DNA of 7,849 nucleotides from NCBI GenBank assembly GCA_013153375.1, contig JAADEN010000066.1:1-7849 (forward strand), read 5' to 3'. Positions 1 to 6,896 of this stretch are shown here, piece by piece. The notes under the pieces were generated by a model that saw only the letters and a list, made by a program, of their open reading frames with translations, was not told the origin of the DNA and ran no database searches. Position numbers and translations under genes: made by a program. Numbering within the stretch: the stretch's first letter is position 1; each line of letters opens with the position of its first letter. This DNA is from Chloroflexota bacterium (GTDB lineage Bacteria; Chloroflexota; Anaerolineae; Anaerolineales; DRMV01).

Positions 1-1181
1 ATGAGGGTCAGCCCCAGGGGCGCCCAGACGAGCCCACGGCGCGAGCCGCCCGTGGCGCGGCTCCACGCGGCCGCGCCGCGCACCGCGAGCAGGCCCCAGG
101 CCCACCACACGCCTTCCAGCAGGCGGCGCTGCACCGAGGTGGGCAGCCCGGCCAGGAGCGCGACGGCCACGAGCCAAAAAGCCAGCGCGCGGGCCGCCAC
201 GGAGTGTTCCCCCCGCCAGGAGGCCCAGCCGCGCACCACCCACGGCAGCCAGGGCGCATAGGCCAGCGCGAAGGCCGGCCAGGGCACCAGGCGGACATTG
301 TTCTGCGCATCCCAGGCCCGCACCACGGGGTCGGCGGCCCGGGCCCAGAGCATGAAGCCCCAATAGGCCGTCCAGAGCAGCGCGGCCAGGGCCAGGGTGA
401 CGAGCCGGGCGCGGGCCGCGGGTTCGCGGCGGCGCAGCCACGCGGTCGCGGTCCACAGCAGCGCCAGGGGCACGATGTAGAGGGGCTGGAAGAGGAGCAG
501 GGCCCCGGCCGCGGCCCAGGCGCGGCCGAAGCGGTCGTGCGCGTAGGCCCACCAGGCGTAGAGCCACAGGGCCCGGGCCGCGGTCAGGTGCGGCAGGCCC
601 CACACCGCGAGAAAGCCGAAGGCTTCGGGCGCGTAGAAACTCAGGGGCGCCCAGCCCAGGCGCTGGCCCAGGCCCAGGGGGTACAGCAGCCAGCCCAGGC
701 CGCCGCCCAGCAGGGTCCACAGCGCGACCGCGGCCTGGCCGCGGGGCCAGGCGGGCAGCAGCCAGGTCAGCACCCGGTGCAGCGCGGCCACCAGGCCCGC
801 GAGCGCGGCCAGACGGAAGATATGGAAGAGCAGCACGAAGGCCGTGTGGGGCGAGCGGGGGTGTAGCAGGTGCCCCAGGGCCAGGTAGGCGGTGAACGCG
901 GGCAGGCCCACGGTGGGTTCGGTGGTGTAAGGCGTGCGGAAGAGCCACGCGCCGCTGGCGCCCAGGCGCATCTTGGCGATGTAACTCAGGCCGTCGTCCA
1001 CCGCGAAGAGGAAGCCGGTGAAGGCCCACTGCGCGTCCGCGTGGGCCGCGGCCCGCACATAGGGCGCGCTGGTGAGCGCGGCCACCAGCAGGCCCACCCA
1101 CCAGGGCCACGCGGCCGCGCGGCGTCCGGCCCGGCCGCGGGAGATCTCGCGCCGCGCTTCAGTCCGCCACCAGCGGGACAT
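1..1181 (-). CDS. Multi-pass membrane protein, possible GT-C type glycosyltransferase (partial, C-terminus off the window)
   Basis: This frame stays open on the minus strand from an ATG at 1181 to the left edge, giving 393 codons with no stop. The product starts with a short basic segment (about residues 3-21, many Arg), then a first hydrophobic helix at about 25-43. A soluble loop follows with the acidic pair D62-D63 in FAVDDGLSYIAKMR and the motif TPYTTEP at 83-89. After that come roughly eight to ten more hydrophobic stretches rich in Trp, Leu and Ala, separated by Arg-rich loops. Many-helix proteins with an acidic residue in the first large loop are typical of GT-C glycosyltransferases that use lipid-linked sugars, so that role is an inference. 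I do not recognise a named gene. The ATG overlaps the end of dnaA by 23 bases (1159-1181) and has no clear ribosome binding site, which suggests translational coupling to dnaA. The basic N-terminus ahead of the first helix fits the positive-inside rule and supports this start. Confidence 0.72.
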   Translation of the reverse strand, partial: MSRWWRTEARREISRGRAGRRAAAWPWWVGLLVAALTSAPYVRAAAHADAQWAFTGFLFAVDDGLSYIAKMRLGASGAWLFRTPYTTEPTVGLPAFTAYLALGHLLHPRSPHTAFVLLFHIFRLAALAGLVAALHRVLTWLLPAWPRGQAAVALWTLLGGGLGWLLYPLGLGQRLGWAPLSFYAPEAFGFLAVWGLPHLTAARALWLYAWWAYAHDRFGRAWAAAGALLLFQPLYIVPLALLWTATAWLRRREPAARARLVTLALAALLWTAYWGFMLWARAADPVVRAWDAQNNVRLVPWPAFALAYAPWLPWVVRGWASWRGEHSVAARALAFWLVAVALLAGLPTSVQRRLLEGVWWAWGLLAVRGAAAWSRATGGSRRGLVWAPLGLTL

Positions 1182-2622
1182 GGGGGTTGTACAGGTGCTC
1201 GCGGATGTTCATCACCCGCCGCCGGAAGTGGGCGTCCCGCTCCAGTTGGTCCGCGACCTTGCGCACGCCGTGCATGATGGTGGAGTGGTCGCGGCCGCCC
1301 AGCAGTTCGCCGATGCGGGGCAGGGAGAGCCCGGCCTCTTCGCGCAGCAGGTACATGGCCACCTGGCGGGGCACGGCCACCCGCCGCGAGCGGCCCTTGG
1401 CCTGCAATTCGGCCACGCTCACGCCGTAGGCCTGGGCCACGGCCTCGAGCACTTTGTCGGCCACCACCTTGCGCCGGCGGGGCAGCAGGTCGGCCAGGGC
1501 CTCGGCCGCGGTGGCCTCGTTCAGCGGTTTGCCCCACAGGTCGTGGTAGGCCAGCACCCGGGTCAGCGCGCCCTCCAGTTCACGGATGTTGGAGGTCATG
1601 CGCCGGGCGATGAACTCCAGCACTTCCCGGGGCACGGGGCGGCCCATGCGGGTGGCCTTGAACTGCAAAATGGCCAGGCGGGTTTCCAGGTCGGGCGGCT
1701 GGATGTCGGCCATCAGGCCCCACTCGAAGCGGGAGCGCAGGCGCTCTTCCAGCGTGGCCATGGCCTTGGGCGGCCGGTCCGAGGTGAGCACGATCTGCCG
1801 CCCCTGGCCGTGCAGCGCGTTGAAGGTGTGGAAGAACTCCTCTTGCGTGCTCTCCTTGCCGCTCAGGAACTGCACATCGTCCACCAGCAGCAGGTCCACC
1901 TGGCGGTACTTCTCCCGGAAGGCCGCGGTGCGCCGCTCGCGGATGGCGGTGATGAGTTCGTTGACGAAGTCCTCGGCCGAGACATAGAGCACCCGCAGGC
2001 CCTGGCGCGCGGCCACATGGCCGATGGCGTGCAGCAAGTGAGTCTTGCCCAGGCCCACGCCGCCGTAGATGAACAGGGGATTGTACTGCTGGCCGGGGTT
2101 GTCGGCCACCGCGCGGCTGGCCGCGAAGGCCAGGCGGTTGTTGGGCCCCTCGACGAAGGTCTCGAAGGTGTACTCGGGCCGCAGTCCGGCCGCGGCCGCG
2201 CCTTCCGCGGCGGAGATCGCGCGCGCCTCCGCGGGCTGCACCTCGTCCAGGTCCATCTCATCGTCCGCTGCGAAGACCTCTTCCGGCGTTGGGGCGGGCG
2301 CGGCGGTCGCGGATCCGTGCCCGTTGCCGTTGCGGAGGAGGACGAACTCCACCCGGGCCTGGGGCGCGTGCAGCAGCAGGCGCAGTTTGGGTTCCACCAG
2401 GCCCGGCAAGCGCGCCTGAAGCCAGTCGCGGGTGAACGCGTTGCGCACGCCCACTTGCAGGGTCGCGCCGTCCCAGGCCAGGGCCTGGGTTTCGCGCACC
2501 CAGGCGTCGAAGGTGGGGCGCGGGATTTCGTGTTGCAGTTGGCGCAGGACCACTTGCCAGATGTGGCGCAGATCGGGCTGGCCGTGCTCGACGGTAGCGG
2601 GCATGGATGCGACCAAGGTCAT
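1159..2622 (-). CDS. dnaA: Chromosomal replication initiator protein DnaA
   Basis: This 487-residue protein is the AAA+ ATPase that binds DnaA boxes at oriC, melts the origin and helps load the replicative helicase. All four DnaA domains are visible. Domain I (about 15-90) is the helicase and self-interaction region, with the usual Trp-rich start. Domain II (about 95-148) is a variable linker rich in Ala, Glu and Asp. Domain III starts near YTFETFVEGPNNRLA and contains Walker A GGVGLGKT (187-194), Walker B LLLVDDVQF (244-252) and the RLRSRFEWGL stretch (294-303). Domain IV carries the DNA-binding signature GGRDHSTIMHGVRKV (442-456). The length is normal. The ATG at 2622 is preceded by GAGGAG at a 7-base spacing, which favours it over the Met at codon 7. 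The downstream membrane gene overlaps its 3' end. dnaN and recF do not follow it in this window. Confidence 0.97.
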   Translation of the reverse strand: MTLVASMPATVEHGQPDLRHIWQVVLRQLQHEIPRPTFDAWVRETQALAWDGATLQVGVRNAFTRDWLQARLPGLVEPKLRLLLHAPQARVEFVLLRNGNGHGSATAAPAPTPEEVFAADDEMDLDEVQPAEARAISAAEGAAAAGLRPEYTFETFVEGPNNRLAFAASRAVADNPGQQYNPLFIYGGVGLGKTHLLHAIGHVAARQGLRVLYVSAEDFVNELITAIRERRTAAFREKYRQVDLLLVDDVQFLSGKESTQEEFFHTFNALHGQGRQIVLTSDRPPKAMATLEERLRSRFEWGLMADIQPPDLETRLAILQFKATRMGRPVPREVLEFIARRMTSNIRELEGALTRVLAYHDLWGKPLNEATAAEALADLLPRRRKVVADKVLEAVAQAYGVSVAELQAKGRSRRVAVPRQVAMYLLREEAGLSLPRIGELLGGRDHSTIMHGVRKVADQLERDAHFRRRVMNIREHLYNPHVPLVAD

Positions 2623-2629
2623 TGCGGCG

Positions 2630-2635
2630 CTCCTC
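2630..2635 (-). promoter_or_regulatory. Ribosome binding site of dnaA
   Basis: GAGGAG on the minus strand lies 7 bases before the ATG at 2622. It decides between the first Met and a second Met six codons later. Confidence 0.75.
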
Positions 2636-2661
2636 AGGACGATGGATGGGCCTCCCCGTGA

Positions 2662-2673
2662 GGGCGGTCAAAA
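2662..2673 (+). repeat. 12-bp direct repeat, copy 1 (GGGCGGTCAAAA)
   Basis: This is an exact copy of the 12 bases at 2941-2952, lying 40 bases upstream of the dnaA start. A shorter inverted match, TTTGACCG, occurs at 2746-2753. On the minus strand it reads TTTTGACCGCCC and contains a -35-like TTGACC, but no -10 follows at normal spacing. It may be a regulator binding site; function unknown. Confidence 0.5.
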
Positions 2674-2871
2674 GCAGCGGAAGGCGAGCCCTCCCTGTTC
2701 AACGGGGCCTTATTGTAGGCAAGGTTGGGGCCGGAAGGCAAGGGATTTGACCGACCGAATCTTAAAAATCGACGCAGATTTAAGGTTTGGTATGTTAAAG
2801 CATTGTCCCTTTGCGGATAGTCCTCTTACGCCCCCCAAACTCGGGATATTTGGCCGCGAAAAGGGCCTCTC

Positions 2872-2887
2872 GCCCCACATGTGGGGC
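2872..2887. repeat. Perfect 16-bp palindrome upstream of dnaA
   Basis: GCCCCACATGTGGGGC is a perfect palindrome. It could be an operator for a dimeric regulator, or fold as a hairpin with a CATG loop. No T-run directly follows on either strand, so a terminator is less likely, although CCTTT on the plus side and flanking GGCC and CCTTTT on the minus side leave that open. Each half contains CCACA, the last five bases of the DnaA box consensus, but the remaining bases do not match. Confidence 0.55.
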
Positions 2888-2940
2888 CTTTGCGCTTCGG
2901 GGAAGGGGAGCCTTATCTCCCAAAAGCGTAATTTGCGTTG

Positions 2941-2952
2941 GGGCGGTCAAAA
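2941..2952 (+). repeat. 12-bp direct repeat, copy 2 (GGGCGGTCAAAA)
   Basis: This is identical to 2662-2673. It overlaps the T-run of the probable glycosyltransferase terminator on the minus strand, so part of the match (the A-run) may serve termination instead of regulation. A second short direct repeat, AATTTGCG, occurs next to it at 2930-2937 and 2951-2958. Confidence 0.5.
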
Positions 2953-2973
2953 TTTGCGCGCGCGGCCGCGCAA
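2949..2973 (-). terminator. Probable intrinsic terminator of the glycosyltransferase gene
   Basis: On the minus strand, 44 bases past the glycosyltransferase stop codon, TTGCGCG (2973-2967) pairs perfectly with CGCGCAA (2960-2954) around a 6-base GC-rich loop. ATTTT follows immediately. A GC-rich stem followed by a short T-run is what an intrinsic terminator looks like, though the T-run is short. A second inverted repeat, GAACGCG at 2983-2989 with CGCGTTC at 3012-3018, lies between it and the stop codon. Confidence 0.5.
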
Positions 2974-3017
2974 GTTATATGTGAACGCGGCGTCGCGCGG
3001 GCCCAAAAACACGCGTT

Positions 3018-4202
3018 CTAATCATCTGCTGAGAAAGAGGGCCGGGTGCGGGCCAGCAAAGTCTCAAACAGGGCTTCGTAGGCCGCCGCGGTGCGGCTCG
3101 GATGGAACTGCCGCCGCACGGCCTCGGGGTCGCCGCGGTAGGCTTCGGGGTTGCTCAGCACCCGGATGAGGGCCCGGGCCAGGCTGTCCGCGTCGCCCAC
3201 TTCCGCGATCTCGCCCATGCCCGTCATGCGCACGGGCTGCCGCACGCCGGGCAGGTTCGAGGCCACCACCGGGACGCCGTTCATCATGGCCTCGATCTGC
3301 ACCAGGCCGAAACTCTCGGTGGAGTTCAGGCTGGGCAGCACCAGGACATCCAGGTTGGGGTAGTAAGCCGCCATCTCCGCAGGCGAGAGCAGGCCCAGGA
3401 AGCGCCAATGTCCCTGGGCCTCCAGCGCGCGGGCCCGGGGCAGCACCCGCTCGCGGTACGCCTCCTCGCCCAGCACATTCTCGTAAGGCCCCGCGTACCA
3501 CACCAGCGCGTCGGGGAAGCGCTCCAGCACCTGGGGCAGCGCGTCCAGCAGCACCTCGACGCCCTTCTCCGCGGCCAGCCGCGCGGCCATGCCGATGACG
3601 GGCCGCCGGTTCTCGGGGTTGAAGCGCTGCCGCAGCGCGGCCACCTCCTCGGGCGAGGCCGGGGGCAGTTCCACCGGCGGCAAAATGGTGGTCAGTTTGT
3701 GGCGATAGCGGCGCAAAAAGGGCGAGTGGTCCGCGTAGTCCTGCGTATAGGTGACCACCTGATGGGCGAAGGTGGCGGCCAGGTGGTCCATGAAGTGCAC
3801 CACGGTGTTGGCCACCCGGTTGAACCAGCCCGGAGGCAGCAGCACATCGCAGTGGTAAGTGATGACCGCGGGCCGGCGGAACAGGCGGCCGCGCAGGGCC
3901 AGGCCCGCGGCGTCGAACTGGGGCAGGTGCAGATGGACCACATCGTGGGCCAAAATCTGCCGCGTGGCCTCGAGGCCCAGGGTGGGTTGCAGCACGCCTT
4001 TGCTCACCCGGGCCAGCACGGGCACCCGCACGACGCGCACGCCGTCCATGACCTCGCGGCGGGGCAGGGCCCGGTCGTACTGCGAGGTCAGCACCGTGAC
4101 CGTGTGCCCCCGGGCCACCAACGCCTTGGCCAGACGCTCCGCGTAGATGGTCAAACCGCTGGTGTGAGGACGATAATAGGTCAGGGCCACCAGAATCTTC
4201 AT
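3018..4202 (-). CDS. GT4-family glycosyltransferase (GT-B fold)
   Basis: This 394-residue protein is very probably a retaining glycosyltransferase that moves a sugar from a nucleotide donor to an acceptor, acting in the cytoplasm or at the inner face of the membrane. The N-terminal Rossmann half begins MKILVALTYYRPHTSG, with the Gly-rich acceptor-side loop followed by the AERLAKAL helix. HLHLPQFD sits at about 90-97. The C-terminal half holds GMAARLAAEKG (204-214), whose Arg208 and Lys213 match the donor-phosphate contacts of GT4 enzymes. The E-x7-E motif spans E296-E304 (TESFGLVQIEAMMNGVPVVAS region). The length is typical of the family and there is no signal peptide. I chose the ATG at 4202 because GGAG lies 9 bases upstream; a TTG at 4244 would add 14 residues unlike the family. 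Donor and acceptor cannot be told from sequence; PimB-like mannosyltransferases are one related group. It is divergent from the glycoside hydrolase gene. Confidence 0.9.
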   Translation of the reverse strand: MKILVALTYYRPHTSGLTIYAERLAKALVARGHTVTVLTSQYDRALPRREVMDGVRVVRVPVLARVSKGVLQPTLGLEATRQILAHDVVHLHLPQFDAAGLALRGRLFRRPAVITYHCDVLLPPGWFNRVANTVVHFMDHLAATFAHQVVTYTQDYADHSPFLRRYRHKLTTILPPVELPPASPEEVAALRQRFNPENRRPVIGMAARLAAEKGVEVLLDALPQVLERFPDALVWYAGPYENVLGEEAYRERVLPRARALEAQGHWRFLGLLSPAEMAAYYPNLDVLVLPSLNSTESFGLVQIEAMMNGVPVVASNLPGVRQPVRMTGMGEIAEVGDADSLARALIRVLSNPEAYRGDPEAVRRQFHPSRTAAAYEALFETLLARTRPSFSADD

Positions 4203-4232
4203 CCGCCACCACTCCAACAAAGGGATGCCGAG

Positions 4233-4238
4233 ATTGTA
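4233..4238 (-). promoter_or_regulatory. Candidate -10 element for the glycosyltransferase gene
   Basis: TACAAT on the minus strand matches TATAAT at 5 of 6 positions and lies 30 bases before the start codon, which would give a leader of about 24 bases. I see no good -35 at normal spacing, so the call rests on the -10 alone. Confidence 0.3.
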
Positions 4239-4268
4239 CCGCAAGACCGCGGCCCTGGCCGACGAGGG

Positions 4269-4274
4269 TATAAT
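4269..4274 (+). promoter_or_regulatory. Consensus -10 element for the glycoside hydrolase gene
   Basis: TATAAT is a perfect -10 hexamer, 34 bases before the ATG at 4309. The -35 region (near 4245-4251) is GC-rich and poor. Transcription starting about 7 bases later would exclude the upstream in-frame ATG at 4225 and so supports the 4309 start. Confidence 0.55.
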
Positions 4275-4308
4275 CCCTACGCGGCAACGGCCGTACTTGG
4301 AGGACGAG

Positions 4309-5667
4309 ATGGCTTTGGCGGCGCGTTATGTGTTTCCCGAAGGATTTTTGTGGGGCACGGCTACGGCCGCGCACCAGGTCGAAGGCGACAACACGGCCAA
4401 CCAGTGGTGGGCTTGGGAGCATGCCGGCCGCGTCTTCCAAAAGCAGACCTCGGGTCCGGGCTGTGGCTGGTGGCGCGGGCGCTGGAAGGAGGACTTCGCC
4501 CGGGCCGCGGACGCGGGCCACAACGCCATCCGCTTCTCGGTGGAATGGAGCCGCATCCAGCCCGAGCCCGACCGCTGGGACGAGGACGCGCTGGAGCGAT
4601 ACCGCACCTGGGCCCGCACCGCGCGGCAGATGGGCCTGGAGCCCCTGGTCACGCTGCACCACTTCACCGACCCGCTGTGGCTGAGCGAGCAGGGCGGGTG
4701 GGAGACCTCCGAGGCCGTGGCCCGCTTTCGGACTTTCGTCGAGCGGGTGGCCTCGGCCTTGCGGGAGTATGTGCGCCTGTGGGCGACCTTCAACGAGCCC
4801 AACATTTACGCGTATCGGGGCTATGTGGAAGGCGCGTTCCCGCCGGGGCGCACCGAGGACCTGGCCGCCGCGTTCACCGTGTTGACGCACATGGCCCAGG
4901 CCCACGCCGCGGCCTACGAGGCCATCCATCGGGTGCAGCCCGACGCGCAGGTGGGCATCGTGCTGCACTACCGCGGCATGCGCCCGGCCCGGCCTTGGTT
5001 CCCGCCGGACCGCTGGATCGCCCGCCTGCACCATCGCTGGCTCAACGACTTTTACTATCACGCGCTGGCGCGCGGTCGCCTCATCGGCCCCGGCCTGCGC
5101 AGCCAGGCCGCGCCCGAACTGCGCGGCACCCTGGACTATGTGGGCCTGAACTACTACACCGAGGACCAGGTGCGCTTCACGCTCCGCCGGAGCGAGGTCT
5201 TCGGCGCGCACGGTTTCCCCGCGGGCGCGGCGCTGAGCGCGCACGGCGAGATCGCGCATGTGCCCGCGGGCCTGTACCGGGCCTTGCGCTGGGCCAACGC
5301 CTTCCGCGTGCCCATCTACATCACCGAGAACGGCGTGGACGACCCCGACGACCGCCTGCGGCCCCGCTATCTGCTGGAGCATGTGCACCAGGTCTGGCGC
5401 GCGCTCATCAACAACTGGCCCGTGCGGGGGTATCTGCACTGGAGCCTGGTGGACAACTTCGAGTGGGAGTGGGGCTGGACGCGCCACTTTGGCCTTTGGG
5501 CCTGCGATCCGCAAACCCAGCGCCGCACGGCCCGGCCCAGCGCGCACCTGTTCGCGGCCCTCGCGCAGAACAACGGCTTCGACGCCGCGCTGGTGGATCG
5601 CTACGCGCCCGCGGCCCGGCCCGTGCTCTTCCCCGCTGCGGGGCTGGACGCGTTGCGGGCCACCTGA
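4309..5667 (+). CDS. Family 1 glycoside hydrolase (beta-glucosidase-like)
   Basis: This 452-residue protein is a retaining beta-glycosidase with a TIM-barrel fold that releases terminal beta-linked sugars from oligosaccharides or glycosides. The GH1 landmarks appear in order: the N-terminal signature FLWGTATAAHQVEGDN (13-28, with Gln23 for the sugar-binding site), LVTLHHFTDPLWL (113-125), the acid/base motif TFNEPN with Glu163, NYYTED (281-286), the nucleophile motif ITENG with Glu340, and the end signature HWSLVDNFEWEWGW (377-390). Both catalytic glutamates are present and the length is normal for a single-domain GH1. No signal peptide is visible, so it is probably cytoplasmic and acts on imported sugars. 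GGAGG lies 5 bases before the ATG at 4309. An in-frame ATG at 4225 lies upstream of the -10 and is unlikely. Substrate preference (glucoside, galactoside, fucoside) cannot be decided from sequence. Confidence 0.95.
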   Translation: MALAARYVFPEGFLWGTATAAHQVEGDNTANQWWAWEHAGRVFQKQTSGPGCGWWRGRWKEDFARAADAGHNAIRFSVEWSRIQPEPDRWDEDALERYRTWARTARQMGLEPLVTLHHFTDPLWLSEQGGWETSEAVARFRTFVERVASALREYVRLWATFNEPNIYAYRGYVEGAFPPGRTEDLAAAFTVLTHMAQAHAAAYEAIHRVQPDAQVGIVLHYRGMRPARPWFPPDRWIARLHHRWLNDFYYHALARGRLIGPGLRSQAAPELRGTLDYVGLNYYTEDQVRFTLRRSEVFGAHGFPAGAALSAHGEIAHVPAGLYRALRWANAFRVPIYITENGVDDPDDRLRPRYLLEHVHQVWRALINNWPVRGYLHWSLVDNFEWEWGWTRHFGLWACDPQTQRRTARPSAHLFAALAQNNGFDAALVDRYAPAARPVLFPAAGLDALRAT

Positions 5668-5675
5668 CCCGCGTG

Positions 5676-5684
5676 TGCTATACT
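5676..5684 (+). promoter_or_regulatory. Extended -10 promoter for prfB
   Basis: TGCTATACT combines the TG of an extended -10 with TATACT (5 of 6 matches), starting 8 bases after the glycoside hydrolase stop codon. An extended -10 can work with a poor -35, and none is obvious here. Transcription would start near 5691 and leave a leader of about 60 bases before prfB. Confidence 0.55.
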
Positions 5685-5753
5685 CAAAGCCCGCCCGCGC
5701 GGCGCAGCCCGGCCCGCGCGGAGCCCATCCCCCAAACCCAAGGGAGGTGCTGC

Positions 5754-6852
5754 ATGGACGCATTGTTGCAACGCCTGCACACCCTGCACGAAAAAGCCCA
5801 GACCCTGCGGAGGCGTCTTTGACTTGGCCTCCAAGGAGGCCCGCCTGGCCGAACTGGAGGAGCGCATCCAGGCCCCCGATTTTTGGGATGACCCTCAGCG
5901 GGCCCGCGCGCTCATGAAGGAGCGGGCCCGGCTGCAGGACGAGGTGAACGCCTGGGCCCAGTGGGAGCAACGCTGGCAGGACGCGTACGAACTGGCCGAG
6001 ATGGGCGACCCCGACCTGGCCGAGGAGTTGGAGGCCGAGGTGGCCGCGCTGGAGCAGGAACTGCGCCAGCGGGAACTCCAGGCCATGCTCTCGGGGCCCT
6101 ACGACCGCCACAACGCGCTGCTCAGCATCCACGCGGGCGCGGGCGGCACCGACGCGCACGACTGGGCCGAGATGCTGCTGCGCATGTACCTGCGCTGGGC
6201 CGAGAAGCGGGGCTACGAGACCGAGATTTTGGACCAACTGCCCGGCGAAGAGGCCGGCATCAAGAGCGTGACCGTGGCCGTCAACGGGCCGTGGGCTTAC
6301 GGCTACCTCAAGGCCGAGAAGGGCGTGCACCGCCTGGTGCGCCTGTCGCCCTTCGACGCGGCCCACCGCCGTCATACCTCCTTCGCGCTGGTGGAGGTGC
6401 TGCCCCAGGTCGAGGACGATTCCGAGGTCGAGATCAACCCCAAGGACTTGAAGATCGACACCTTCCGGGCCTCCAGCGCGGGCGGCCAGAATGTGCAGAA
6501 GAACGCCACCGCGGTGCGCATCACCCACCTGCCCACGGGCATCGTGGTCTCGTGCCAAAACGAGCGTTCGCTGACCCAGAACAAGAACACCGCGCTGCGG
6601 GTGCTCAAGGCCCGCCTGTTGGAGCGCAAGCAGCAAGAGCAGGCCCGCCAGATGGCCGAACTCAAGGGCGAGTACCAAAAGGCCGAGTGGGGCAGCCAGA
6701 TCCGCTCGTATGTGCTGCACCCCTACCAGATGGTCAAGGACCACCGCACCGGCTACGAGGTGGGCAACGCGCAGGCCGTGCTCGACGGCGACCTGGACGG
6801 TTTCATCGAAGCCTATTTGCAGCACGCCATTGCTGAAAAATCCGGGGGATAA
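5754..6852 (+). CDS. prfB: Peptide chain release factor 2, made by programmed +1 frameshift
   Basis: RF2 recognises UGA and UAA stop codons in the ribosomal A site and triggers release of the finished protein. The gene is in two frames. Codons 1-22 run from the ATG at 5754 to CTT at 5817-5819, followed by an in-frame TGA (5820-5822). A +1 shift at CTT-T moves reading to GAC at 5821, and the frame then stays open to TAA at 6850-6852. The joined protein is 365 residues, equal to E. coli RF2. The stop-codon-reading tripeptide SPF is at about 198-200, and the catalytic GGQ (bases 6481-6489) is at about 243-245 in SSAGGQNVQKNATAVRITH. SPF, not the PxT of RF1, marks it as RF2. The N-terminal part is the usual Glu/Leu-rich helical domain. 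AGGGAGG lies just upstream of the ATG. A naive annotation would start at the TTG at 5824 and lose the first 23 residues. Confidence 0.97.
5809..5823 (+). promoter_or_regulatory. Programmed +1 frameshift site in prfB
   Basis: The site reads GGAGG, 3-base spacer CGT, then CTT TGA C. It matches the known bacterial RF2 recoding signal: an internal Shine-Dalgarno-like sequence exactly three bases before the slippery CUU-U, with a UGA stop followed by C. When RF2 is scarce, the ribosome pauses at UGA, slips forward one base and makes more RF2, giving negative feedback. Confidence 0.96.
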
Positions 6853-6896
6853 AACCTCCGGTTGGGGCCGGGCTGCGCCGCGGGGCGCGCGCCTCT

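Larger units (their letters stand above)
2623..3017. other. Non-coding gap upstream of dnaA, possible regulatory or origin-like region
   Basis: About 395 bases lie between the dnaA start and the glycosyltransferase stop with no believable gene. Reading frames that cross it are low-complexity shadows of flanking genes. The stretch is visibly richer in A and T than its neighbours, with the most AT-rich part at about 2755-2800. That part holds an imperfect inverted repeat (CTTAAAAATC at 2761-2770 against GATTTAAG at 2777-2784). The gap also contains a 16-bp perfect palindrome, a 12-bp direct repeat, and a hairpin with a T-run that probably ends the glycosyltransferase transcript. The best partial DnaA box is CTATCCGCA on the minus strand (2812-2820), 7 of 9 matches to TTATCCACA. 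I do not see a cluster of consensus boxes, so calling it oriC would be speculation. The dnaA promoter must lie here, but no convincing -35/-10 pair stands out. Confidence 0.6.

Noticed and set aside
1072..2661. A 529-codon open frame on the plus strand over dnaA.
   Set aside because: It is the antisense shadow of dnaA, rich in His, Gln and Gly, with no family resemblance.
2623..3017. A defined oriC with a DnaA-box cluster.
   Set aside because: Only one 7/9 match to the consensus box was found by eye, so the call is kept as a possibility only.
2432..3169. A 245-codon plus-strand frame bridging the gap upstream of dnaA.
   Set aside because: It begins antisense within dnaA and ends antisense within the glycosyltransferase. 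The gap part has no protein-like pattern or ribosome binding site.
3102..5822. A 906-codon open frame on the plus strand ending at the prfB TGA.
   Set aside because: It runs antisense through the glycosyltransferase and out of frame through the hydrolase. Only its last 23 codons are real, as the first part of prfB.
5754..5822. A 22-residue leader peptide or separate small gene, with prfB starting at TTG 5824.
   Set aside because: The frameshift signal and the exact match to the normal RF2 length show that the two parts form one gene.
3064..6825. A 1253-codon open frame on the minus strand across the hydrolase and prfB genes.
   Set aside because: It is antisense to well-identified genes on the plus strand. 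Its composition is low-complexity (Gly, Arg, Ala, Val, His) as expected from GC-biased third positions, and no domain is recognisable.
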